The notes under the pieces were generated by a model. The model was not told where the DNA came from and did no database searches. It saw only the letters and a list, made by a program, of their open reading frames with translations. DNA of 26,137 nucleotides from a virus. Positions 1 to 6,502 of the stretch are shown here, one piece after another. Where the stretch lies: positions 1 through 26,137 of the IMG/VR virus record IMGVR_UViG_3300010885_047484; one strand, 5' to 3'. A program made the translations under genes and the position numbers. Each line of letters begins with the position of its first letter. The stretch's first letter is position 1.

Positions 1-410
1 ATCACCGGTGCAGGACCGAAGGTTGACGATACCGGCTTCATCACTGGCGCAGGACCGAAGGTAAATGAAACTGGTTTCATCACTGGTGCAGGACCGAATG
101 TTGAAGAAACTGGCTTCAGTATGGGCGCAGGGCCGAAGGTTACTGTGGCAGGACCAACTTTTGGAGCTGGACCAAATGTTACTGTGGCAGGACCAACTTT
201 TGGAGCTGGACCAAATGAAAATGAAGCAGGGCCAACTTTTGGTGCTGGACCGAAAAAATAAGATCCTGGACCAACTTTTGGTGCTGGGCCAAAGGAAAAT
301 GAAGCTGGGCCAACTTTTGGTGCTGGACCAAAAAAGAATGAAGCTGGGCCAACTTTTGGTGCAGGACCAAAAAAGAATGAAGCTGGGCCAACTTTTGGTG
401 CAGGACCAAA
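1..410 (-). repeat. 39-bp tandem repeat encoding FGPAPKVGPASFF-type units
   Basis: Ten full 39-bp units plus a partial one lie at the 3' end of the gene starting at 1394. Read on the minus strand each unit encodes 13 residues starting Phe-Gly-Pro-Ala-Pro. The first seven units (410 down to about 138) have Lys-Val-Gly-Pro after it. The last three full units have Ile/Val-Leu/Met-Lys-Pro instead. Imperfect FGPIP units precede the array at about 476 and 440. The array continues beyond the window. The in-frame period shows it is a coding repeat, not a non-coding satellite. Confidence 0.92.
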
Positions 411-1394
411 AGTTACGCTGGCTGATGGAATTGGACCAAAGCTAATACTTGTTCGTACAACTGGTATAGGACCAAAACTTGGAGGAACAATAGAAATTAC
501 TGGCGGCTTTATTGTTATGCTTATTTTCGGTAACGATATGGGATTAACATCCAAACATGGAAATATTATCTGTGGAAGTTCTACAAGTGGATTTGGCGGG
601 GTAAAATCTGGTATGGATATTCGTGGAAACGCAGGAACTTGAGGAACTGGTATCGTAAAAGGTTGTTTGGAGGGAACCTCTGGGACTTTTTTGACTTCTG
701 TTCTTGTTGTTGGAGTCTGCACTACGGTACAAGTGTCGCTGGTGATTGTAACCACAGGATCAATTGTTGATCCTGCCGCATATGTGTGTGTTCCAACTTG
801 TGAAGAAGTTGTAGACTGCCCATCGCCAAAATCTAAAACAAATGAATTGAAAACTCCGTTGATTATTACTTGGTAGCTCATCGTCTTCGCAGAACAATCG
901 TCTTTTGGGTCTGAAAAATTAGTCTCAAGCAGTGCATCTACGCAATACGAATCATCTGGACATACTGGCTCATCTTCAAGTATTTTAACCCTATCTTCAA
1001 GATCAAAGATGTATTCTTCTATGGCGAGAGCAGTGTCTACAAGTTGATTGTGATGTTCTGCAATAACAAAGCCCCTAACCCAAGTGCCAACAGGATTGAA
1101 TCTCGTTTGCTTTCCGCCTATGTTTCTAGCACACCTTTTGAATTTACATACTTTTCCATTCGTATCTTTTTCAACAGCGTCATAGTAAAAAAGTTCGCCC
1201 GATATGTTTGCAAATCCATTATCTGCCCATATTTCTTCCTTGCCCGCAGAAACAGGTTCTATTTCTATTTCCTCTTCCCAAGCTGAATTTTCCTTGGTTG
1301 TTTTAGCTTCGCTTGTGTTGTAGACCACAAATAGAGTCCTGTCGGAATCTATTGCTAATGGAAATGTTGGTTGTGGAGGAAATCCTGTTGGCAT
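1..1394 (-). CDS. PKD-like tail fibre/adhesin protein with Pro-rich 13-residue repeats (3' end cut by window)
   Basis: An open frame starts at ATG 1394 and runs without a stop to the window edge (464 complete codons). Residues 1-145 resemble the N-terminal module of the two genes upstream: a Gly-Glu-Leu-Phe-Tyr-Tyr segment near 66-71, an AEHHN motif at 112-116, then a helix ending in DRVKILED. Residues 155-225 look like one PKD-like beta-sandwich with DFGDG at 188-192 and HTY at 203-205. A Pro-rich linker (about 235-306) follows, then FGPIP segments and, from residue 329, ten complete 13-residue FGPAP repeats plus a partial one. There is no signal peptide or membrane segment. The gene lies 22 nt after the previous stop. 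I infer a virion appendage attached through its N-terminus, with the repeat region as an extended stalk. Role is inferred; the reading frame is secure because residue count, repeat phase and edge all agree. Confidence 0.8.
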   Translation of the reverse strand, partial: MPTGFPPQPTFPLAIDSDRTLFVVYNTSEAKTTKENSAWEEEIEIEPVSAGKEEIWADNGFANISGELFYYDAVEKDTNGKVCKFKRCARNIGGKQTRFNPVGTWVRGFVIAEHHNQLVDTALAIEEYIFDLEDRVKILEDEPVCPDDSYCVDALLETNFSDPKDDCSAKTMSYQVIINGVFNSFVLDFGDGQSTTSSQVGTHTYAAGSTIDPVVTITSDTCTVVQTPTTRTEVKKVPEVPSKQPFTIPVPQVPAFPRISIPDFTPPNPLVELPQIIFPCLDVNPISLPKISITIKPPVISIVPPSFGPIPVVRTSISFGPIPSASVTFGPAPKVGPASFFFGPAPKVGPASFFFGPAPKVGPASFSFGPAPKVGPGSYFFGPAPKVGPASFSFGPAPKVGPATVTFGPAPKVGPATVTFGPAPILKPVSSTFGPAPVMKPVSFTFGPAPVMKPVSSTFGPAPV

Positions 1395-1416
1395 AATATC
1401 TCTTTTTGACTATCTA

Positions 1417-3699
1417 TCAATAGACGCCCATTTTAAATTGAGGGCCGGAAGGTCTAAATTTTGTTGTGGAAAATGTCAAATCCGTAGCGTTGAATTTGAT
1501 AAATGCCTTATTGCTATAATCGTAACTGAGGTAGGCCGCTCGGTCTCCGTCTGAGGCCGCAAGCAAAGCTTTTGACTTGTCATCAAATCCGCTTGTTGAG
1601 GTGTCTTGCATTGATCGGAAACTTAAAGATGTTGCATTTGTTCTTCCCACCTCCCATGTGAGGGTGGTGTCGTTCCAAGCGCATATCTCGCCCGAGTTGT
1701 TAAATAAAAATATGCCGTTTGACAAAGTAACCAATTCACCTTCTGTTTTTATAGAGCCTACAATATCCGGAAGCTTGGTCAGAGAATTAAAAGGCGAAGA
1801 TAGACTCCCGTTGGTCCTATAAAAGTCATTAAGTCTAAAGAACTCATTTACGGAAGAGTTGCGCAGGATATACCCAGACTGATTTTTCCAAGCCGTTCTG
1901 TATGTTGCAAAATATCCATTTGTAGCAACTCCATCTTCATTGAAGTAAGAAGGGTGCTCAAGCAATTCAATTGCTCCGTTTTCAAAATTTGAGCTTTCTA
2001 GTGAAACTGGAGACCCTGATGTTTGCGTCAGTAGGTCATAGTCAAGTCTTTGCCCGTAAGAAGAGTTTTGACCTTGAACAATGTTTGAATCGTGACCAAA
2101 CAAGAAGTATGCTTTTTCAGCAGAACTAAACGAACACCAATTCCATGGCCTGTTTGATATTGACGTTAGTGATTCGTATGTGTCATTAAAAGCATTGTAT
2201 TTTCTCATAACAACATTTTTGTCATCAATTACACTGCCACCGGAAGCCCAAAACATAAGAGAATTGCCACGATCACCAGAGTCAATTGATCCTATTTTTA
2301 CAAACTCAACATTTCTTTCAAATTCTTTTTTTGCTTTAGAGTAAGTTCCTGTGTAATAAGGATCATTGTCCACATCTTGGCCTTCTGAGTTTATGTGTCC
2401 ATATGAAAGAGGAGAATTGGTTAGAAAAGAATTGTTTCTCGTTATGTTTAGATTTTGATTTCCTAGCTTTTTGAATGTTTCGCTATTCAATCCAAATTCA
2501 TAAGCCTCAACAACCCCACTTCCGTCAGGGTTTTTTGACCCCGGCTTGAAGTTAAATAGCCACAAATTTGTTTTCTCTACTACGTCTATTGAGTCATTGT
2601 ATCTGGTTATCCGATAAGACCCATACAATGTGTCAACTCTAAGATCTATGTCATAGTAGCCACCCAATTCAAAAGAAGCTCTTGTTTTATTTGAATTGGC
2701 ATGAGGAAGGTCGTCTCGTATTTTCCAAGTGTATTCAACAATAGGATCTACTTTTTCACCGCCAGAGATCATCTCGCCCGCAAAAGTATAACCAGGAGTC
2801 TCAGGATTTTCTCCTTCCGCAACTTCAAGATCTATAAAGCTGTTCGCAACCGTACGTATCTTGGGATAGACATCAGGAAGGTTTCCTTCTGTGTAGTTTT
2901 GCGATGATCTGTGGTTTATATTTATTACTGCCAATTCTGGACATTCGTTTTTAACAGATATGAATTTTTCAAACTTCAATTCGCTAGTTCCATAATCATT
3001 TTCAACAGTTAGTGTAACGTCATAATAACCCGGCAGAACAAAAGTCTTATTCGCGGTGTTGTTCTCTAAGTACTCAGCCTTGTTTTCTGTAATGATCTCT
3101 AAAGCCGGAGATCCGTCCCCAAAGTTCCAAGTTTGCTTGACCCTTCCGCTTCCAAGCCTTAGACTTCCATTAGTAAATTTTACTGTGAGTGGAGCTAAAC
3201 CAATGTCTGAATCTGCACTAAACCAAGCCTTTGGCTCCAACACCAGTCCTTCAAGAAACTTTATCCTTCCCGTTATAGTTTCCTTATCATTTGTGTATTT
3301 TGAACCCAAAAAGATTTGCGAGTTGATAAGTGCATTTTTAAGATGATTGTGGTGTTTATCTACCACATTCATCGTTATGTTTGTTATTCTTTTGGGTTTA
3401 GTGTTATCAACTTCTGAAAACTCTGGAAGCAATTCAAGATCATCAAAACTTGTAGAAGTTCTTGAGCCATAGTAGAAGGTGAGTGCTCTTTTATCTATTT
3501 GACTGCATTGCTCTGTCAGAGTTATCAACCCAGTCGGTGGAAATTTATTTATTACATCCGACTCGCCTTCTATCAACACGCTGGTGTCTCCGGGTGTGTA
3601 GTCTTCAAGAAGCCTGACGCGCAAAGAGTCATGAACCAAAAAAAGATTCTGGTCGTTATCAAGACTTTCTGGGAAGTTGCTTGATGTTGGTATTGTCAT
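1417..3699 (-). CDS. PKD-domain tail fibre-like protein with propeller-like C-terminus
   Basis: A 760-residue protein. Residues 1-150 form the N-terminal module shared with its two neighbours: a FPPTGLI segment near 53-59, LTFYYG at 73-78, KHHNHL at 115-120 and RIKFLEG at 145-151. The HN-x-L-x-x-A-L signature is common in phage tail-fibre N-termini. Residues about 155-250 form a PKD domain (TWNFGDGSP at 190-198, GYYDVTLTV at 224-232). A second, degenerate PKD-like domain follows at about 255-374 (YTWKIRDD, GGYYDIDLRV). The remaining 385 residues contain alternating beta-type segments rich in aromatic, Asn, Gly and Ser residues, such as IFLFNNSGEICAWND, suggesting a Kelch-like propeller. Its ATG overlaps the previous stop as ATGA. 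PKD domains usually mediate extracellular protein or glycan contact, so I infer a host-binding or decoration fibre. Structural role is likely; the propeller is a guess. Confidence 0.78.
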   Translation of the reverse strand: MTIPTSSNFPESLDNDQNLFLVHDSLRVRLLEDYTPGDTSVLIEGESDVINKFPPTGLITLTEQCSQIDKRALTFYYGSRTSTSFDDLELLPEFSEVDNTKPKRITNITMNVVDKHHNHLKNALINSQIFLGSKYTNDKETITGRIKFLEGLVLEPKAWFSADSDIGLAPLTVKFTNGSLRLGSGRVKQTWNFGDGSPALEIITENKAEYLENNTANKTFVLPGYYDVTLTVENDYGTSELKFEKFISVKNECPELAVININHRSSQNYTEGNLPDVYPKIRTVANSFIDLEVAEGENPETPGYTFAGEMISGGEKVDPIVEYTWKIRDDLPHANSNKTRASFELGGYYDIDLRVDTLYGSYRITRYNDSIDVVEKTNLWLFNFKPGSKNPDGSGVVEAYEFGLNSETFKKLGNQNLNITRNNSFLTNSPLSYGHINSEGQDVDNDPYYTGTYSKAKKEFERNVEFVKIGSIDSGDRGNSLMFWASGGSVIDDKNVVMRKYNAFNDTYESLTSISNRPWNWCSFSSAEKAYFLFGHDSNIVQGQNSSYGQRLDYDLLTQTSGSPVSLESSNFENGAIELLEHPSYFNEDGVATNGYFATYRTAWKNQSGYILRNSSVNEFFRLNDFYRTNGSLSSPFNSLTKLPDIVGSIKTEGELVTLSNGIFLFNNSGEICAWNDTTLTWEVGRTNATSLSFRSMQDTSTSGFDDKSKALLAASDGDRAAYLSYDYSNKAFIKFNATDLTFSTTKFRPSGPQFKMGVY

Positions 3700-4682
3700 G
3701 TGACCTCTAATGATGATGAACTAAGGAACACTCTTTTGATTTTATCGCTTGTGAAACTAATCAACACAGATGGTTTGTAAGATCCGGCAGATGCATATTC
3801 ATGAGTGCAATAGTGAATATTTGGATCGTTTTCAATCACTGGATCGGTATCATCACCAAAAACCCAGAATCTTTGTTTTATATCTCCATCTGTTTGGTCA
3901 ACAAAAAGATACTTTCTTCCGGATATCCTCTTTGCATAGAAATAAGAAGGTTTTTCATCAAAGGAAACTGTTACATAATCGTTTTTGGTTGATATCCCTT
4001 GTGCTCCTAGTTCTGTTATCAGATGCAGTTTGACGGTGTATATTCCTTCGCTTTCGTATGCGTGTGTTGGACTTTCAAGAACGCTTTGAGTACCATCGCC
4101 AAAATCCCAAAGATATCTGATGATTGGCCCTTCTGAAAAATTCTGGAATTTTATTACTTTTCCTGGCGTAGTTTTTTTTGGAAAAGCTCTAAATGATGCC
4201 TTAGGAGAAAGGAATCTTAGCTCCAAATCCTTAACGCGTTTGTTAAGGCTTCCTTCATCTGGATTGTATTTGACTCCCATCCTTGTTTCTATTTTAATCA
4301 AAGCATCCCTAATGGCATTGTGGTGTTCTGCCATTACTGAATTTGTTGCCCAAGAACCCGTGGGCCATTGATTTTGTCGCGAACCCGCAAATCCTCTTTC
4401 TAAATCTTGGAATGTGTTTTGAGTCTTTAGACCATAATATATGAGTTCTGCCTCTCCTTGCTGTCCCGCCATTGGCCCAACTCGCAGAATCCCCTTATCA
4501 GGAAACGCAGACGTGTTTTCTACTATTATCTTTTTTCCGTTATAAGCAAGACCTGCTTTTAATGTGGTCTCTGCATTGTTTCTTGCTTCATACAAGCTAT
4601 TTTTGTCATCCAACGCATCTGGAAAGAGCGAGATATCGCCAGCGACATAACCATTGTCTAGGCTCGTAACCCTTTTAACCAT
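3696..4682 (-). CDS. Tail fibre-like protein with two PKD-like domains
   Basis: A 328-residue protein when started at ATG 4682, which has AGGTGA five bases upstream; an upstream in-frame GTG at 4691 overlaps that ribosome site and is less likely. Residues 1-155 are the shared N-terminal module (SAFPDKGILRVG, AELIYYGL, DLERGF, then AEHHNAI and KRVKDLE). This pattern of TS-x-FP-x-x-G, E-x-x-Y-x-G, x-RGF and HHN is familiar from phage tail or fibre proteins. The first PKD domain is textbook (residues about 160-242, YLWDFGDGTQ at 190-199, HAYESEGIYTVKL at 207-219). A second, divergent one follows (about 246-325, WVFGDDTD near 273-280, HEYASAGSY at 294-302). The start overlaps the previous gene by 8 nt and the stop overlaps the next by 4 nt. 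It is the shortest of three tandem paralogues; a virion appendage role is inferred. Confidence 0.8.
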   Translation of the reverse strand: MVKRVTSLDNGYVAGDISLFPDALDDKNSLYEARNNAETTLKAGLAYNGKKIIVENTSAFPDKGILRVGPMAGQQGEAELIYYGLKTQNTFQDLERGFAGSRQNQWPTGSWATNSVMAEHHNAIRDALIKIETRMGVKYNPDEGSLNKRVKDLELRFLSPKASFRAFPKKTTPGKVIKFQNFSEGPIIRYLWDFGDGTQSVLESPTHAYESEGIYTVKLHLITELGAQGISTKNDYVTVSFDEKPSYFYAKRISGRKYLFVDQTDGDIKQRFWVFGDDTDPVIENDPNIHYCTHEYASAGSYKPSVLISFTSDKIKRVFLSSSSLEVT

Positions 4683-5334
4683 TTGTTTCACCTATTTTTG
4701 ATTGTTGTTTTGACATGATCGCCTTTCTCTCTATTTGCTCTAATATTCCTATCATTTCCCTTCTTACTAACGAACCTTCATCCAAAGCCAAAATGCACTT
4801 AACAAGATCAATATCTAAAGGCTTTTGTAGCAAAATCCTTAATTGAAGTTCTTGAGAAAAGTTTTCATTCCAAAATTCTGCATTTGCTTCTGGATCGTCG
4901 TGTCTCTTTAGAGGTTCAATTTTTTCCAACTGCTGATAGGCGCTCAAAAAAAAGCTTGTCTCCTCCTCTGTTTCTTTGATTTTTTGATCCATCTCCTTCA
5001 TGGAATCACAAAGAGCTTCTTTTTTTCTCTTTATCTTCCTTTTTTGAATTTCATCATGTTCCTTATCTAGTTCATTTTTTGCTTTCTTTTTTTCCAAAGT
5101 TGCTATTTTCAAGTCTATTATTCTAAGGTCATCTTCGCCCTCTTCTAGGCTTCTAATCATTGATTTTATGGCATTTTTCCGCGCTTCTATCTCTCTAATG
5201 CATTTTTGCATCTTGGCTTGGGTGGTGATCTCCTTACCCAAAACAAAATGCTTTAGCTGGTAGAAAGTATGCCTATTGGAAACTTTGGTTTTTTCGGTCA
5301 ATTTGCATGCTTGTTCGTATATCTCTCTTGACAT
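4675..5334 (-). CDS. Charged coiled-coil protein of unknown function
   Basis: A 219-residue, very Lys/Glu-rich protein that I do not recognise as a named family. Residues 1-45 are a small N-terminal segment (VSNRHTFYQLKHFVLGKE). Residues about 45-145 form long heptad-like amphipathic helices (EIEARKNAIKSMI, then LKIATLEKKKAKNELDKE, then MKEMDQKIKETEEE). The C-terminal 60 residues look like a compact helical domain (LQLRILLQKPLDIDLVKCIL). There is no signal peptide or membrane segment. It starts at ATG 5334 behind a strong AGGAGAA. It sits directly upstream of the three PKD fibre genes and could be an assembly chaperone or a rod-like fibre part; that is an inference from position and coiled coil only. 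Confidence 0.75.
   Translation of the reverse strand: MSREIYEQACKLTEKTKVSNRHTFYQLKHFVLGKEITTQAKMQKCIREIEARKNAIKSMIRSLEEGEDDLRIIDLKIATLEKKKAKNELDKEHDEIQKRKIKRKKEALCDSMKEMDQKIKETEEETSFFLSAYQQLEKIEPLKRHDDPEANAEFWNENFSQELQLRILLQKPLDIDLVKCILALDEGSLVRREMIGILEQIERKAIMSKQQSKIGETNG
4688..4693 (-). promoter_or_regulatory. Ribosome binding site deciding the ATG 4682 start
   Basis: AGGTGA on the minus strand, five bases before ATG 4682. The alternative GTG at 4691 lies inside this site, so it cannot use it. Confidence 0.6.
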
Positions 5335-5394
5335 TGTTTCTCCTGTCGTCTAGTCTTCTATTAGAGATGGAAAAGCTTAGATTTTGGAGCAAAT
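5335..5394. promoter_or_regulatory. 60-bp divergent intergenic region, the main candidate promoter location
   Basis: This is the only divergent gap in the window, between the minus-strand coiled-coil gene and the plus-strand deoxyribosyltransferase-like gene. On the plus strand a TTGACA sits at 5328-5333, with TAGTCT 17 bases later at 5351-5356; the second box matches the sigma-70 consensus at only three of six positions. GGAG at 5386-5389 is the ribosome site of the plus-strand gene. No T4-type late promoter (TATAAATA) is seen. The -35/-10 call is weak. Confidence 0.3.
5338..5344 (-). promoter_or_regulatory. Strong ribosome binding site of the coiled-coil gene
   Basis: AGGAGAA on the minus strand ends three bases before ATG 5334. 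It is among the best Shine-Dalgarno matches in the window and fits a gene that is not translationally coupled to an upstream minus-strand gene, because the opposite-strand gene lies in between. Confidence 0.65.
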
Positions 5395-5937
5395 ATGAAC
5401 AGACTTAAAAATCAAAGGGTTTACCTCGCTGGCGCAATAGATCGCGTTGCCGACCGTGGCGAAGGCTGGAGGAACAAAATAACCCCTTTTCTTAACGAAA
5501 TGGGAATCGTTGTCTTTAACCCCTTAAATAAGCCCACAGACACGGGCCTTGAAGATCAAGATTCACATGCTATAAAAGTGAAATTGAAAAGTCAAAAAAG
5601 ATATGATGAATTGTCATCAATGATGAAAACCATTAGGTCTGTGGATTTGAGACTTGTTGACATTAGTGACTTTTTGATAGTCAACCTTGACATAAATACA
5701 CATCCATGTGGAACTCTAGAGGAAATTTTTTGGGCAAATCGGCAAAAGAAGCCGATTGTAATTCATGTTGAACAGGGAAAAGAGCACACTCCGGATTGGC
5801 TATTTGGAACCATCCCCCACCAGATGATATTTTCAACTTGGCAAGAAATTCAGACATACTTGATGCATATTAATTCTGCCGAGAATATAGAGCATCATAA
5901 TAGGTGGTACTTTTTTAGACATCTACAAAATTCCTAA
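5395..5937 (+). CDS. Nucleoside 2-deoxyribosyltransferase-like protein
   Basis: A 180-residue soluble protein and the only plus-strand gene. It begins with VYLAGAID at 9-16, the beta-strand and glycine turn typical of the nucleoside 2-deoxyribosyltransferase superfamily. GWR follows at 24-26 and VFNP at 40-43. The core continues with DLRLVDISDFLIVNLD at 84-99, then CGTLEEIFWA at 105-114, where a Glu at 109 or 110 matches the catalytic nucleophile position of the family, and KKPIVIHV at 118-125. Family members cleave or exchange the N-glycosidic bond of (deoxy)nucleosides or nucleotides, so a role in nucleotide salvage or in hydrolysing a modified nucleotide is plausible; the substrate cannot be read here. 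GGAG lies five bases upstream of ATG 5395. The TAA stop overlaps the stop of the convergent neighbour. It looks like an inserted accessory (moron-type) gene in a structural cassette. Confidence 0.8.
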   Translation: MNRLKNQRVYLAGAIDRVADRGEGWRNKITPFLNEMGIVVFNPLNKPTDTGLEDQDSHAIKVKLKSQKRYDELSSMMKTIRSVDLRLVDISDFLIVNLDINTHPCGTLEEIFWANRQKKPIVIHVEQGKEHTPDWLFGTIPHQMIFSTWQEIQTYLMHINSAENIEHHNRWYFFRHLQNS

Positions 5938-6494
5938 AAAATCTTAGGACCTAGCACGGCCTTGAATTTCGCCCCCTTGTCAGTTGCATCAAGAGCCCAA
6001 AACTTTCTTGATACTTTAAGAGGATTCTCTGTCAGTTTTCCCACTTCAAAAAAGAATTTTTTGTGTATCATTAAACCATTAATCGCACATTCATCAAAAG
6101 AGCATAAAATTCTATTTGGAACTCCGAACCTATCATGATTTATTATTATCGGAAAAAGTATGTCTTTTTCTGAGGATATCCATTTGGAATATCTGTTTTC
6201 AACATTTTTTGGAAGATATGCTCCTTCTATTATCATCATACTCCAATCTTCCGACTCTTTCATTCCTTTATTAATTAGCGATGTGATTGTTGATCCTCCA
6301 CGAAATGTTTGACACACTTCGTTCATCTCTTCTAATTGAGGCTTTTTGATGCTTTTCTCCACAGAGCAGACTATGTTTGAGCTTTTTGGATAGTTGTTTC
6401 TTATTGATCTAACTGTGCACTTTAGTCTACCTATGTTTGGCTCGGGAGATAGTATCACAAAGTTTATTTTTGGCACTTCTTTACCAAAGAACAT
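5934..6494 (-). CDS. Possible degenerate GT-A glycosyltransferase-like protein
   Basis: A 186-residue protein without membrane segments. Its start, KINFVILSPEPNIGRLKCTV (9-28), followed by RSIRNNYP, resembles the first beta-strand and helix of family-2-type GT-A folds, where NTP-sugar binding begins. SLINKGMKESEDWSMMIIEG (72-91) matches the helix and strand leading to the metal-binding site, but the expected DXD is replaced by IEGAY, so catalysis by the usual mechanism is doubtful. The C-terminal half (FFEVGKLTENP, then KFWALDATDKG) resembles the acceptor-side loop of such enzymes. It starts at ATG 6494 behind AAGGATAAAT, eight bases after the previous stop, and its TAG stop overlaps the TAA of the opposite-strand gene. 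A role in glycan modification of the virion or host surface is possible; the family call is tentative. Confidence 0.5.
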   Translation of the reverse strand: MFFGKEVPKINFVILSPEPNIGRLKCTVRSIRNNYPKSSNIVCSVEKSIKKPQLEEMNEVCQTFRGGSTITSLINKGMKESEDWSMMIIEGAYLPKNVENRYSKWISSEKDILFPIIINHDRFGVPNRILCSFDECAINGLMIHKKFFFEVGKLTENPLKVSRKFWALDATDKGAKFKAVLGPKIF

Positions 6495-6502
6495 ATTTAT
6501 CC

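Noticed and set aside
179-409. Minus-strand 76-codon frame with a His-Gln-Lys-Leu repeat
   Set aside because: It is a shifted frame of the same repeat, with no ribosome site and no sequence outside the repeat.
1-410. Repeat array as CRISPR
   Set aside because: Units are directly adjacent with no unique spacers and stay in frame with a protein.
1-410. FGPAP repeats as a PAAR tip
   Set aside because: A PAAR domain is a compact cone with spaced Pro-Ala-Ala-Arg loops; here there is a linear 13-residue tandem repeat without Arg or metal-binding residues.
65-445. Plus-strand 126-codon frame with Leu/Gln-rich repeats
   Set aside because: It is the antisense of the minus-strand FGPAP repeats. Its periodicity comes from the 39-bp repeat, and the minus frame continues much longer with a sensible N-terminal domain.
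5328-5356. Confident sigma-70 promoter for the plus-strand gene
   Set aside because: TTGACA is perfect, but the -10 candidate TAGTCT matches only three positions, so it is listed only as weak.
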